DNA from: Mytilus galloprovincialis
Taxonomy: Eukaryota > Mollusca > Bivalvia > Mytilida > Mytilidae
NCBI RefSeq assembly: GCF_965363235.1
Contig: NC_134838.1
Coordinates: forward strand, 12,990,441-13,054,440
Direction of reading: 5' to 3'
Length of the DNA: 64,000 nucleotides
Below are positions 10,541-23,290 of this stretch, in pieces (within the stretch, counting starts at the first letter, position 1; each line of letters begins with the position of its first letter). The translations under genes were made by a program, and so were the position numbers. The notes under the pieces are model-generated. The model searched no databases, had not been told where the DNA came from, and was given only the letters and a program-made list of their open reading frames with translations.

Positions 10541-12900
10541 GCAGGATATTATCTCAGTTTTATTAATGATCTCGGAGATATAGAAAAAAATTACATTTGA
10601 ACAAATTATTTTGTTGTGATCCTGTCTTAAACGATGGATTTACTACACATACACATAAAAAAAATCCAAATTGATAACTATTGATCAAACATTCGTTTAA
10701 CAATATTGTCTTTAAAACTTTTATCACTTTTTTTAAACAAAAATGATCACTCATCATAACTTTTTCTTTTTCAATTCATTAACTAAATGCTGCAAAATAA
10801 CAGGTAATCCGGATCAATGTCAACATCAAACTTGACAGCCATTTAGAATAAAAATAAGAGATATGCTATCTACAAGAGTTCAAATGACGAGGATGAAGCA
10901 TCAATTCGACACGATGAAAATTTAGTCAGCCACCTCATATCAATTTGTACGGAAACAACTGGAGCCGAAATACTAACTTAACTAAAAATAATTGATTTTT
11001 TTTGTAAGAAAACAAAATAAACAACTGAACTTCTAATGGGAGATTGATTAGATTAATACTGATTTCTATTATAAATAGGTCTATGATTAACACCTCTGCA
11101 GTTGTTTCAATCAGTCACGGGGACTATCTTAAAAGTTGTTAAAACTAGTGGAATTTAGAAACAATTGTTGTTGTTGAAGAAAATTTTTAAATGAAAAAAT
11201 AAAAATGCTTTTAAATTGATCAGATTTGTATGGGAGATTCGATTAATATAGAACACTATTTTTGTACTAAACGTCTAAAGACAGATGTTGAATGCACATG
11301 CATGGCGATTATTAACGACAGCGTAGACTACAATTGATAGATTTACATCCAAAAGAGTTGATCGAATTTTATATTCGTCCTATCTGCAAAGACACATTAT
11401 TACCTTCTGTGGAATATCTAGTTTAGGTTAATTTATCCACCATAACTATAATCGAATAGTGCTCTCTCGGTCATTATGTTCCAGTTATAATCTAAATATC
11501 AGCACTTCCAAATATTTTTGCACGAATTACGAGAACTAATTCGTGACTATTATAGAACTAGAAAGCTTCAGCAGTTTTATTTAGTAATTGTTATTATTCC
11601 CAAGGCGTATATGTCTCTCGTACATTTGAAAAGAGAAACACCCATAGTAGATTTTTGTTTTAGAAACAGTGCATGCTATATGTGCCTGTAAAAAAATCAG
11701 GAGCCTGTTATACAGTGGTTGTTTTCCATTCTGATGTGTTAACTTTTACCATTTGATTATTGACTTTCCGATTTGAATTTTTCTCGGTATATTTGTAATA
11801 TTATTGTTTACTTGAACATCAGGACATAAAAGCAAAATTTGATAATTTGTATTTTACATTTTTATTTTTATTTGTAACATACAATCTTAAAAAAAAACAA
11901 TAATTTCGTTATTCATGTATTCAACTTTTTGACTAGATTCTGTGATTTTGGAAAACACAAAATAAAATTCAATTTAGCATTTAGAATATCCTGCAACTGT
12001 TTTAAACTACAGCAAGAGAATAAGTATAACATGATAATAAATGCATTCGCAACAAAAATATGATATTTTATAATTCTAGATTCTAGAACCAATTTAACAG
12101 TTTGTATAAAATATTTGTAACAGTTCGTAAAACTAACTACAAGGCACCAAATTATAACATTCGAAATAACAGAATATCCAAACCCGTATTGTAATCTCCG
12201 ATCTATTAACACAATATATATTCTACCAAGTCGCCTATCTCTGGATAAGCACCTGTGTTAAAAGAAAATTAAATATTATAATATTTGTAAGTTTACCTTC
12301 TATCCCGAACAGATGACAGCACAGGTATATGAATAATTTATTAAGCGTATTTCTTAACTACAAAAGTCCCGTATAAAACAATACACAATGTATGGTACCG
12401 ATTTATAGTATCAAAATTTCATGTGTATTCTTACTTTAATTACTTTTTTATTTGATTTTCTATTTTCTCCAGTTGGGAATGACGATATTGGTTTCTGTGT
12501 TATAGACAGAGGCGGTCACCTTATGTTTACAGGTTGTTCATAAATGTCCTGATTCAGAACACTCAGACAACTCACATTGCCATGATATCGAACCTGATGC
12601 TTAAGGGGACTGTTGAATTTTGAAAGTTGATATGAGGTGTTTTATAAAACATACATTGTGTTTTAGTCAAACCTTACAACATCATTTGCAAAGTTTAAGA
12701 GTTCAAAGACAATTTTGACAACATTGGGGAACAGACAAAAAGACGATTATGAGAACAAGCTGATAATGATTTCAAACTAGATCGTGCCCGTTTAAAAAAT
12801 CAACAAATTTTAAGAACATCACTAAATGGTCCAAGAATTATAAACGCAAGCAGAACTTATCACTCAGAACATATCTGAATGTTAAATTCTTAATAGACTC
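10541..12900. other. Non-coding, A+T-rich
   Basis: No gene recognised. It holds a fragment of the GGAGTTCAGTATT-type dispersed repeat near 11750-11810 and otherwise unique-looking sequence on both strands. Confidence 0.4.
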
Positions 12901-13129
12901 ATGAACTTTTGCTTTCTTCAAAAATCATAATTATACATAGATTGATCAATATTTAATTGATTATTGTTACAAGAAAACTTACTTATAAGAATATGTATGT
13001 AGGGGTCTAAACGACTAATCGATTGATCGACAGGATCAGTTCCGCCTCCTATAATATTTTGGTTGTGCCAAAGAATTCGAAGCTCACTGAGATCGAGCTT
13101 ACTCCGCCAGAGCATATGTATTTTTTTGA

Positions 13130-13215
13130 ATTCGAGCGTCACTGATGGGTCTTTTATAGACGAAACGCGCGTCTGGCGTAGACAAAATTTAATCTTGGTA
13201 CATGTATCTATGAAG
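13130..13215 (+). repeat. SINE-like fragment
   Basis: It contains GAGCGTCACTGATGGGTC, GACGAAACGCGCGTCTGG and an AATCTTGGTACATGTATC ending. It abuts an exon-like minus-strand stretch and may have been inserted into it. Confidence 0.6.
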
Positions 13216-13421
13216 GGTTTATTTCAAACATATCTGATAATACGATCTTTCATACGTCTTAAAGAATGTAAGTGCATGCTGATACAAATTAGATGAACAA
13301 GTGATAATAATATAATTACCAAATTGTGTGAAAAATAGTATTGTTGCTTTCGTTATTCTGTCTTTAGAAAATCCCATCGATAAGGCTTCTCCAATTACTT
13401 CGTCAGAAAAGAAACATGTCC

Positions 13422-14363
13422 CTTAATAGAGGTAGAATTTTGTCACAATTTGTACAGTAAACTTAACGTCCAAAGTAGCAATTTATATTTTGTTTCCTAA
13501 AACAAACGTAATAATATACCATCTTGATATAACATACGAATAACGACGTACCGAAAAAGAACATAACTTGTACTTAAATTTTGAGATAGATTCCCTATCT
13601 CACATATTCAATTCACTTATACTGTACATGTTTTCTACTTAATTTACCAATGCGTTAAAAAAAAAGACTAACTATGTTACACGGGACATACCCCAGTTTC
13701 GACCATATTATCTCAGATGAAAAATAGGTCATCTATAGGCACAACACTTTTATTTAGTATGATTTATGTATGAATAGTTTGGTTTCTCCCTGTGTCTCAT
13801 ATACGTTTTTACATGATAAGGTTTTTGAATTTGATTTACAACACAATTTGAAGATGAAATGAGAGCTCTGCAGCTATCTTTTTATCCGGAGAACATACTT
13901 TTTAATAGAAATATGCACATATTTGAAAACATTTCTTTTTGACTGTTTAAGCTATGTACTATCATAAGAAACAGGTTAAGAAGTCAGGTAAAACAATTTA
14001 ATGACGGAAGAAAAAATAAATGTTCCGGGATTTTGAACATTAAGTTAAGATATAAAATGAATGCAAATTCCAAATGGTCGCTTACATCGATTTTTAAATG
14101 AGTTAGTAGATATGTATCAAAATTATTCTGTACAGCAAAAATGTTGTATTATTCAAATAAATTAAAGAACACAAAATCTATTTAAATTTTGCCTGAAAAT
14201 CTTTTTGTAAAATGAAAACAAAAAATGTAGAGACATAAATCATGTTAACTTATACAACCACGAAACATCTTTTTAAGAAAATATATAAAAAAAAATGTAA
14301 GACGTAATTGTATGAGTATATTTAGTTGTTGGTTAAATAAGAACATTTTTTTAACAAAACCTA
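13422..14363. other. Non-coding, possible intron of the IAP-like remnant
   Basis: A+T-rich with no frame or repeat that could be named. If the IAP-like model is right, this is the intron between the BIR-ending exon and the UBA exon. Confidence 0.35.
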
Positions 14364-14483
14364 CCTCTTGGTCTCCGCACATTTATAAGAATACTTCTTT
14401 CGCAATATAGTCTAGTTTTTCTCGAAGCACTCCACAGCTTGGCCTGTGAAGTCTTGCAACTTCATATATTGTCCAAATGATGT

Positions 14484-16780
14484 CTAGAAAAGAAAAGTAA
14501 TAAATTCATTTCGTAAAACATTTTGTAATGCTCTTCGTTTATAGATATATCATGAAAAACAAACACACAAATGAAGTATATAAAAGCAAAGAACAAAACC
14601 AAGGTCAATGTTCTTAAAAGTCCAAGAATGTTTTTATTAGATGCTTCTAAAGAATAAGAATCTTGGTTTTACATTCTATGTTCCAAATGAGGATTTTTTT
14701 TAGTTCAGTAGTCAGTGATTTGGCACTGACAATGTGTAAAACATACCTTTCTGAATTTCTCAAGTTAAATCAAGGAAGGTACAAACAAGAAGTTCAGACG
14801 CATAAAAAGTTATAACAGGTCGTTTTCATTTTCTAGTGCCTGTTGGAATCTGCCACTGTTATATTGATAGTCACAGAAGTTTAATAAACCAAAAAACCCA
14901 GAAGTCAACGTTGACGGGTTGTAAGTTGCTGATTTTAGAAAACCGTTATGTATCCCTATTAGTATATAACGTTTAATTAAAGAAAATATGGTAAATAACG
15001 ATCTCCTCAGAAAATTCCAAACGGAAAGTTCCATTTCAAAATGAAGTCAAAAGGTCAAACACATCGAAAGAATGGAAAAATAACTGTCATTTTCCTCTAT
15101 TTTTAAAGGTTTCTTTATGTAGAAAATGATTTATTAATCCTGGCTACATAGCTTGGAAAACCTCTCACATGTTTGAAATTTCCTTAGAATGTCATTATAT
15201 ATTTACAGCAATGTGTGAACAAATAAAGCAGATATGTTTGTTAAATAAAGGCATCAGTTGAATACCGATGTTCAAAAGTCAATATTCGATTGAGAGAAAA
15301 CAAATTTGGGTTACAAACGAAACCCGATGAAAACATATAACTATAAGAGGATAAAGAACAACAGAATTACAGAAAGTGCAACAAAAACAAACGGCAAAGA
15401 CAAAGAAACGAACTATTTTATAACAAAAAAATCATGATGAATCTATTAAAGATGTCAAATGAGAAAATGAATGGTCGGTGTCTACCTTAATATTATTAAA
15501 GTTGTCACAAAAATGCATGCGAAATCCACGGGGGGGTAACTTCGATATTTTCTTGGTAGGGGTGTGCCATTTTTGCCTCAAAAACGTACCCATTTTAATA
15601 TAACATTCACTGAAATTCAGTACCTATAGTTATATAAATATTTAAGAAAGAATGACCTATACTTATATACAATATTTAAAATATGAGCCATGCTTATATA
15701 AGCACTAACTCACCGGGGTTCATTTGGGAACTTATTTGAAAGCACTTTGTTTGAAAGGTGAACTTTCAAATGAATTGATTTAATTTAATATAATAATTGG
15801 CCATTAATAATGTATGATTCTCAATAGCATATTTATATATGATATGTAGATCATACCCCGAATCAATATATAGTTATCAAACGTAAATGCATTTTAATAT
15901 AGGATGTCATTAAAAAGGAGGGTCATTTTTATATAAAATCTCGCAAAATTATGACCCATATTTTTGGCACATCCCCGTATACCCAATAATAGGAAGTTGA
16001 CCCCCCGTGGCGAAATCAGCGGAACAATTGGCGATAAAATACTGTGAAGTTGATTGTTTGCTTGATTGTGTGATTGGCTCTTTGATGCTGAACGTGCAGT
16101 GCCAAATAGTGCACGCATGTTCAGGTAGAGAACAAATTCACAAAAATAGATAGGGTGGCGTCGGAGATGAAGATGGGGTTATTTGAAATGCCATTGGAAA
16201 ATGAAAGAATATGTAATAGATAAGACATTATGGACGCCCACCTACTGACTCTGCAAAGAGTTGATGCAAAGGTTCCTAAAGTGTAACGGGCTTCTACATG
16301 ATGCATCGGATTTAATGATCTTATTCTGATCGGACATAGGCTTACTACTTGTACATACCACACAGCCGAAAGGACATCTCACTTTTGCAAGCGTTCTACG
16401 GCAGATCGAACATGTCGAAAGAAGACTTAAGTGATCATATTTATATTTCGTAGCCACTCATTGTGTGATTTGGGAAATGAAAAGTCTTGTTACAACTGTA
16501 ACAATAACCTTGTAAAAACATATAATGAAACTTTCAAAATGGCGGACTTTGCAAGAAATAGTTATGTACCAAACAAAACTGTTTATCCTAAATAAATAAG
16601 CCGTACTATCGATCAGTGTGAAATCAGTATTCTATCAGCGAAAAAAAGCCTTCCCATGAAAATTCAAGTGGTCTATTAAGACTTCCATGTTAATTATGAT
16701 TTAACTGAGTATTGTTTTTTGTTTTGTTTTATGTCATATGAAAACGTAAACAACTTATTCCATAACATTGTAATAATATA
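14484..16780. other. Non-coding, includes a family B retroelement tail
   Basis: At 15240-15420 there is a minus-strand 3' tail of the family B Penelope-like element (AAATAAAGGCATCAGTTGAA start). A stretch at 16240-16457 has a cysteine pattern faintly like a RING finger but too irregular to call. The rest is anonymous. Confidence 0.4.
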
Positions 16781-16892
16781 GGGTAATTGCATGAATATTG
16801 GGGAAAATTGTCCCGAGTAGAATTTTATATTGCATTAGCTTGCGAGTGCAGTTCTAGGGGGGACAATATCCCCAATATTAATGCAATAACCC
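16781..16892. mobile_element. 112-bp MITE with inverted ends
   Basis: The arms GGGTAATTGCATGAATATTG and, inverted on the other side, GGGTTATTGCATTAATATTG continue into GGGGA and TTGTCCC. It is non-coding and nearly fully palindromic apart from a central loop. Target-site duplication not clear. Confidence 0.6.
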
Positions 16893-17039
16893 TTTTATTG
16901 TAAAGGAATATAATATTTGAAAGTAAAAAATGGTTTAAACTACGATTTTATCGTTGATGACGTCATGAATTTTGAGGATTTATTGCACGCTAACTTTTGG
17001 TTACTTCCTGTGGGAAATATTATATTGCTATGCAATAAC

Positions 17040-18370
17040 TTTAAGTGTTTAGCACACTCACACCACACCAAGTTAAGATCAGTTTGAACACGGCTTATGT
17101 CAACAAAGATTAACTAAATGCCAAACATACACTAAATACACAAAGGGCATAAGTAAAACTGAAAGACAGGAATACAAAAATGAACTACAGCACTAAAACA
17201 TAATGGCGGGATGAATAAAACCCGTGACCCACCAAAATGATGTTACCATAATCCACGTAATTAAGGTGAGAAACAGCGTCAGTACCTAGAATCTTAACTT
17301 CATTTCCATCATGTATGACTTGTGAAGTTGATATGAAATATTTATCAACAAGGTCTTGGTATCTTCAAACGAACTTTTTGAAAAAGGACTTGACTTCACA
17401 AAACCCTGGTTATATATGAGGATATATTAATAAAACCCAATCAGAAAAGATTGAATTATTAATGGAAGGAAAACCATGACAAATGAAGGTATTTCGACTA
17501 TTGAAAAATAGGGCGATCTGGACGTAAGAGGTTTTTATATTGTTGTTTTTGGTCTTTTTTGTTTGTTCATGTAGTTTTGTTTTATTGAATTTGCACTTCA
17601 TGGTGAAAGTGTATACTGTAAAAACTGTTTTGTTGTCGTCTATGATATATTTATCATCAACTACAATAACTTTTTTGTTTGTTTCTTTGATAGATTTCTT
17701 TGTATTTTTCTTAAATTCTTTTATCCAGATGCGTTCTATGTATAAAATTGAGAATGGAAATGGGGAATGTGTCATAGAGACAACAACTCGACCATAGAAC
17801 ACACAACAGCAGAAGGTCACCAACAGGTGTTCAATGCAGCGAAAAATTCCCGCACACGGAAGTGTCCTTCAGCTGATCCCTAAACAAATACATATACTAG
17901 TTCAGTGATAATGAACGCCATACTAAACTCAAATTATAAGCAAGAAACTAAAACCAAAATTAATACAAGAATAACAAAGGCCAGAGGCTCCTGACTTGGG
18001 ACAGGCGCAAAAATGCGGCGGGGTTAAACATGTTTATGAGATCTCAACCCTCCTCTATACCTCTAGTCAATGTAGAAAAGTAAACGCATAACAATATGTG
18101 AATTTCAGTCTAGTTCAAGACAAGTAGAGAGTCTGGTGTCAGAAGATGTAAACAAAGAAAATAAACAAATGACAATAATACATAAATAACAACAGACTAC
18201 TAGCACTTAACTGACATCAGCTCCAGACTTAAATTTAACTTATTGAAAGATCATGTCTTCATCATATGAATATCAGGCACAATCCCTCCAGTTAGGGTTT
18301 AGTATCATACTATCATATCATATATGAGAAGAACATAACCCGTGTCATGCCACAAACTGGTTTTTTTTCT
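17040..18370 (-). repeat. Dispersed retroelement-like non-coding repeat, several joined pieces
   Basis: The region contains several blocks that look like the 3' tail of a retroelement lying on the minus strand. The block at about 17757-17880 (CAACAGCAGAAGGTCACCAA, ATTCCCGCAC) is repeated at 60435-60565. Another piece has GGCGGGGTTAAACATG and ATGAGATCTCAACCCTCCTC. No reverse transcriptase is present here. It is a degraded, non-coding fragment. Confidence 0.45.
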
Positions 18371-18545
18371 CATAAATACATGTGTTTAGTATGCACACAG
18401 TTGGTTTAGTTGATGTACATTTCAATAATACACAGATGCCAAATTAGTCTCACAGGACTCTTGCATGTTTTGTTTGAAAAGGCCTATTTGAAAAATCAAA
18501 TCGTTTAGTGGAGTTTTAAAATATTGTACTTGTACACTGATTTTT

Positions 18546-19294
18546 ACATAAGACATAAGACATAAGACATTTTATTTCACTAAAGCCCCCACATGGGGTA
18601 TGTTAGTACAACATTGTTTAACAAACAATAGAAGTGTGAACATATTTACATTAGAACAACATGGTTAACAAAGGTGCAATAATAGTATATATATAATTAA
18701 TACAAATATTTGACAGGAAGTACAAATTATAGTAACATGATTAAGCACATGTATTAAAAGGTTTTAATAACACTTTTGCAAAATTTTGCTATTCCAGTAA
18801 GTGTAAATAAATTCTTTAAATTTTAAAACATTTGTGTTTTTACATATATTTAAAGGTAAAAATTTAGCTCTTACATTGTTGAAAAAGGTACATTTGAATA
18901 AGTAATGAAACTCATCACCAAGTTCATTAGCATTACAAAGATTACAATGTCTTTCAGATCTATCAATATTAAAAAATCTGCCCGTTTCAATGGGCAATTT
19001 ATTACTAAGGCAACGGAATTTACATAAATATATTCTTAGATCAGATGGTAACACCGATAAATATTTCTCAAAACAAAAATCAGACTTGTATATTCTGTAA
19101 TTAAGACATTTTGCAGAATTCATAACATTATTACTCCAGTTCAACATAAATTTATCACTTAAACATTTCTTGACATTCTTACTAATATTATCAGATTTAG
19201 CAATTATTTGATCATCCCACATCAAATTAAATCCACATTCATATAAAGTATTTTTAATTTCTAACAACCATTTAGAGTGGTAGATACCCCTATT
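18546..19294 (-). mobile_element. LINE 3' end (CR1/L2-like), downstream half
   Basis: The minus-strand frame below 19295 encodes the region C-terminal of a LINE reverse transcriptase: KFMLNWSNNV, SDLRIYLCKFRCLSNKLPIE, RHCNLC and GDEFHYLFKCTFFNN, with the CxxC and H..F.C zinc-knuckle-like spacing seen in mollusc LINEs, then a stop at 18764. A 200-base 3'UTR follows and ends in four ACATAAG-type units (18546-18570), the short tandem tail usual for this group. The upstream half lies at 20864-21050 on the other side of an inserted element. The reverse transcriptase core itself is missing, so the copy is 5' truncated. Confidence 0.7.
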
Positions 19295-19734
19295 AGACCT
19301 TTTCAATATCTCTCGACACCTACAGTTGAGAACGACTACGACAGGTAAAAGGTGAAGGGTCGTCTCAAAAATTAAAAAAAAATGAGATCATTATTGATTT
19401 TATTGCTTTCAATCATTGACACTGATAAAACTTGCCTACAGAGTCCATGTTTTTTTTAAATTTATTATAAAGAAAAGGATATACTTTAAGTCACATTTCA
19501 TCTTTTAGAAGTTTAGCTTCTAGCTGTCCTGGTTGAATTTTGAAAACGAAAAGAACAAATTATGTTTTATTGTAGTTGATATTTAATTATACAATGATTG
19601 TGTCGGTTAACAAGGGCGGCACATGTCTGTTAGTTTTGGCCTTGGATGCCTCAATAACTTACTCAATACTTTGTATCATTTCAATTCACCAATTTGGTGT
19701 TCCACTTGAATGTTGTATTCAACAATCACTGCTT

Positions 19735-19795
19735 AAATGTTGTAACATTGAAACATTAAATGTTGTAACATTGAAACATTAAATGTTGTAACATT
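19735..19795. repeat. 23-bp tandem repeat, about 2.6 copies
   Basis: The unit ATTAAATGTTGTAACATTGA followed by AAC repeats perfectly. Confidence 0.85.
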
Positions 19796-20255
19796 GTCAA
19801 TTAAATTTTTTTTTCAAAATTCATCCAGGAAAAACTTTACCTCGAACAAGATATCTTGAAACGTTGATAAAAAAAACAATAACAAAAAAAAAAAAGACGT
19901 GATATTTTCCTTCGACCTAAAAAATCAATATGTAATTATGTAAAAATTGAATATGTACATCAACTAAGGTAAAGATCGGTGGAAAAACACAAAGTTGGTC
20001 GTGTTCTCAAGTGTGATACGGACGGACGGACGGTCCAGTATTCTTTTTCATTTTTGAAAAAAATCTTATAAGCTTTTACACCAAAAAATAAAATCGTTAT
20101 TGGCATGCGGCAAATATTTAGCGAAAGACTCACATAATCACAAAAGTGAAGAGAAAATGGGTTAGGATTCTGAATGATTGGAATATTTGTTTAATCAATT
20201 CAACATGAAATGTCGTGCAAATTCATACGAAATAAGAATATTATATGACAGAGAC

Positions 20256-20682
20256 ATATGTATGGTGGACGGATCGGACGTTTCCCCTTTTCGTGTTTTC
20301 GGGGAAATCTAGAAATCGAGAAAGTGAAATCGAGAAATTGAGAAATCGGGAAATCGAGAAATGAAGAAATTGGGAAATCGAGAAATAGAGAAAGCAAAAA
20401 CGCAAAATCGAAAATTCTTTTCGCGTTTTCGTGTTTTCTCTTGCGTGTTTTGGCGTTTCTGCTTTCTTGATTTCTCGATTTCTCGATTTCCCGATCTTTC
20501 CCGATCTTATCTGTTTCCCATTTTCTCGATTTCCCTATTTCTCGATTTCCCGATTTCTCAATTTTTCGATTTTGCTTTCTCGATTTCTCGAATTCCCAAT
20601 TTCGCGTTTGCAAAATGAAAGGAGAAGTCACGAAAACGCGAAAAGGCGAAATAAATGGCCGCATCCGGCCTCCATACATATA
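20256..20682. mobile_element. Foldback element made of AAATCGAGA units
   Basis: Outer arms of about 55 bases are inverted (ATATGTATGGTGGACGGATC on the left, a matching inverted GGCCGGATGC arm on the right). Inside, the left third consists of GAAATCGAGAAAT-like units and the right two thirds of their complement (TTTCTCGATTTC), so nearly the whole element can fold into one hairpin. The frames it opens on both strands are low-complexity and not genes. Confidence 0.8.
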
Positions 20683-20863
20683 TTTATTTATTTATTTGGT
20701 TGATATATATTCTTACACTATATAGTCAAAACAGTATAAAACCGCCAATCCAATATGATACGAAATGATAATCACGATGGTTTTTGTCTTTGAGACGACC
20801 CATCCATTTTACTTGTAAACTGTAGGTGTCATTAGTCGGTGTCGAGAGATGTTGAAAAGGTCT

Positions 20864-21050
20864 TTTACTAAGCTGATACAATATAGAATACAGTGTGTAT
20901 GAATTTTTTTCTCTTTTACCACACATGATACGTTGCCAGAAACCAACCATTCTAGCTTTAATAAGAATATGTAATGGTATTCTACCCAATTCTCCATAAA
21001 TCATACAATGAGCAGTACTTTTACGATAGAGAGACATTTTCAATTGAATG
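20864..21050 (-). mobile_element. LINE fragment, upstream half
   Basis: The minus-strand frame encodes STAHCMIYGELGRIPLHILI, KARMVGFWQRIMCGK and YTLYSILYQLSK, the region just after the reverse transcriptase in CR1/L2-like mollusc LINEs. It continues at 19294 once the inserted element is skipped. Similarity starts near 21050, marking the 5' truncation. Confidence 0.65.
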
Positions 21051-21678
21051 GTTTAATGGTGAAGAATTATACCAAAATGAATGGTTCTAAGACCTTTGTC
21101 ATCAGAGGGATCGTTTTCCCGTTAATTTATTTGCAATGTCAACTGGTCTGAATAGTACGAACAGTTCATACAAATACAATTGCTGTCAAATTGTATTAGT
21201 TTGAAAGATGATTTGTAGACATAGGCAAGTGGATTGTAATTCTACCGGATTTAATTCAGTCTTGTGATATCTGTTTTATTTGATTTTGAAAGAACTAAAA
21301 GTAAAAAAACTACCTTTGATATATCATTTCTATAGGTACACGAAGGACTTGCAACCTATTCAAGATGATAAAGCAGAATCAGATAAAATTTTCAATTTAC
21401 AATACACTAAAAGGAAATATTTATCCATATAAAACAATACACGTGCTATCAAACTTTTTTTAAACAAAGCAGTTAGTATTAAACAATCATTCAGATGTAG
21501 ACATCAATCATATCCGGATTAATGAAAATCTGTGTACAAACACAACTAATATGATCTATACTAATGTGAACAAGGTTAATATAAGGAGCCGGATTTCGAT
21601 GTATCTTTTACAAATTTAAAAATTAATTTTTAAGAAACGAAGCAAAAAATATCTTTCAGATTTGATAAACAAACTCAC
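21051..21678. other. Non-coding
   Basis: No frame, repeat or exon recognised. It would be intronic if the IAP-like model is correct. Confidence 0.35.
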
Positions 21679-21867
21679 TCAATTTGACCTGCTTTTCAAC
21701 TCCACAAGAGACGCATTCAATAGAACCGTCAAGCTTTTTTCTAAATCCTTCTTGTGCAAATATCTTTTCTGTAGCATTTAGAGTTCGGGAAAAGGCAAAT
21801 GTTGCTTCCCGAATCTCCCTCTCCAGTAATCTCTGGAACAATGGAACAGGTAATGTCGGCATTGTGT

Positions 21868-22436
21868 CTGAAATAATGAAAACTAAACACTGAAGCTTTG
21901 TTAAATAAATGTCTTAATTTAGATACAAAAATCGCTACATATATACCATAATAATATCTAATAACAAGCTCATCAAACCAAATGATACAGCAAATACGCA
22001 AAAATGACCGACAATCGTTAATGGTAAGCTTTGTTTAATGGTGGTGCAAACGTCATTCTGTAACATTATTTGATGTATAATTAACAAAAAAGAATTATAT
22101 CGTTGAAATAAAAAGAAAGCATTGCAAAATCATGTTGTCTTTTACTGTTATCTTTTTCTACGACAGTCTTTCATAAATCTGTTATGATATGAATACTCAG
22201 AGTTACCTCCCATACAGCATGGATTTGAATTATTAAATGTTATTAGTCTCCCATTTAGAACAGAGTGTATGGTGGTAAAAAACATTGTAAGCTATATTTT
22301 TTTCTGCGAACAACACAAAAATCGATGGAATTACAAAACTGTTTACACCCATGCAAAGACTGAAATAAGAAAGAAACATAGGAATTAAGACTAATTGATC
22401 AGCATTCTTCAATCTCGTCCTTGTAAAAACCAAATA
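21868..22436. other. Non-coding
   Basis: It would hold the upstream exon or promoter of the IAP-like remnant. No convincing exon was seen. Confidence 0.35.
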
Positions 22437-23290
22437 TTACAAAAAAGGGACGAAAAATACCAATGGGACAGTCAAACTCATCAATCTAAAACAAACTGAC
22501 AACGCCATGGCTAAAAATGAAAAATACAAACAAACAACAGCACACACGACACAACATAGAAACCTAAGGAATGAACAACACAAACCCCACCAAAAAACTA
22601 GGGGTGATCTCAGGTGCTCCGGAAGGGTAAGCAGATTCTGCTCCACATGCGACACCCATCGTGTTGCTTATGTGATAACAAATCCGGTATATAGTCTAAT
22701 TCGGTAGGTCATATTCATGAAAGGGAATGGGATTGTAGTAACGACATAAGGAACATATCCCATATCATTTGTGAAACGGTTATTCCATAACGGTCAACAA
22801 ACTCGTGATGGCGTCCGTAAAATTTACGAAGGGATGATTTCAACTTCACCATTTAGAACTCTTGGTTTAATAGCTTTCTTGTGAGCAGCAACCCTCTATC
22901 AAGAAAATCATGATAGGAAATGCAAGTACGGGAATATCGTATCAATTGGGAGATATATACCCCGTATGCAGGTGCTGCTGGAATGATGCTACTTAGAAAT
23001 GGAAAGTTCCCAATTGGAAAGCTGAAATCATCTCTTTTGTCGTAAAGTTTTGTTTTCAACCGACCCTCATTGTCAATTTCTAGATGTAAGTCAAGATATG
23101 AGGCCAACTTAACTGTGTCTGTAGTATCCTTTATCTCTAGCTCGATTGGATAGATGCGTTCCACATAGTCACCAAATTTTGAATTATTTAGTGAAAGAAC
23201 ATCATCTATATAGCAAAAAGTAGAGTTAAAAGATATTGCTAACTTCTTATCTTTCTTCCTAAGAAGTTCCTGCATGAAGTCAGTCTCAAT
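22437..23290 (-). mobile_element. Penelope-like family A, truncated copy
   Basis: The element's 3' terminus is at 22437 (AAAAAAGGGACGAAAAATAC on the plus strand). A frame at 22853-23275 gives the last part of the reverse transcriptase with FCYIDDVLSLNN, SYLDLHLEID, LYDKRDDF and GVYISQLIRYSR. It breaks off near 23290, so only the catalytic end of the polymerase and the 3'UTR remain. It is the reference for reading the split copy at 0.2-4.1 kb. Confidence 0.72.

Larger units (their letters stand above)
19295..20863. mobile_element. 1.57-kb inverted-repeat DNA element inserted in the LINE
   Basis: The ends are inverted copies: AGACCTTTTCAATATCTCTC on the left, and the same with one change read inward from the right, followed by CGACACC. 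Similarity continues patchily for about 80 bases to GGGTCGTCTCAAA. The LINE frame reads up to LYQLSK on one side and continues as RGIYHSKWL on the other, so the element split it. It has no transposase frame. It carries a self-complementary foldback at 20256-20682 and a 23-base tandem repeat at 19735-19795. It is a non-autonomous element. Confidence 0.65.
13320..21867 (-). pseudogene. Possible IAP-type (BIR then UBA) gene remnant, three exons
   Basis: Three minus-strand exon-like segments have good splice signals. Segment 21679-21867 (TTTCAG acceptor, GTGAGT donor; ATG at 21862) encodes a BIR-like first half with REATFAFSRT, FAQEGF and CVSC. Segment 14364-14483 joins it in phase and encodes NIIWTIYEVARLHRPSC, like the BIR ending, but valine stands where the zinc histidine of EHARLHRPSC would be; a TAA follows at 14383-14385, shortly before a GAG|GTAGGT donor. 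Segment 13320-13421, phase 1 on both sides, encodes EVIGEALSMGFSKDRI, which resembles a UBA domain. BIR-UBA-RING is the usual order in molluscan inhibitors of apoptosis; no RING was found. The stop, the lost ligand and a phase mismatch before the UBA exon suggest decay. Alternatively the first two exons alone make a 94-residue protein. The long intron is full of transposons. Confidence 0.38.

Noticed and set aside
12990-13130. Exon-like minus-strand stretch (LWRSKLDLSELRILWHNQN) ending at a GTAAGT donor
   Set aside because: No acceptor found; the upstream side runs into a SINE-like copy and the peptide matches no family I recognise. It could be a further exon of the IAP-like remnant.
14810-15034. 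74-codon minus-strand frame
   Set aside because: No splice context or domain; length is compatible with chance in this composition.
16240-16457. Minus-strand frame with CSIC, then C and CVVC, like a RING finger of TRIM type
   Set aside because: Ligand spacing is irregular, the histidine is absent and no downstream B-box follows. At best a remnant.
20200-20703. Long overlapping frames on both strands rich in RKS/EIEKS or FLDFPIS repeats
   Set aside because: They are translations of the AAATCGAGA foldback arrays, not genes.
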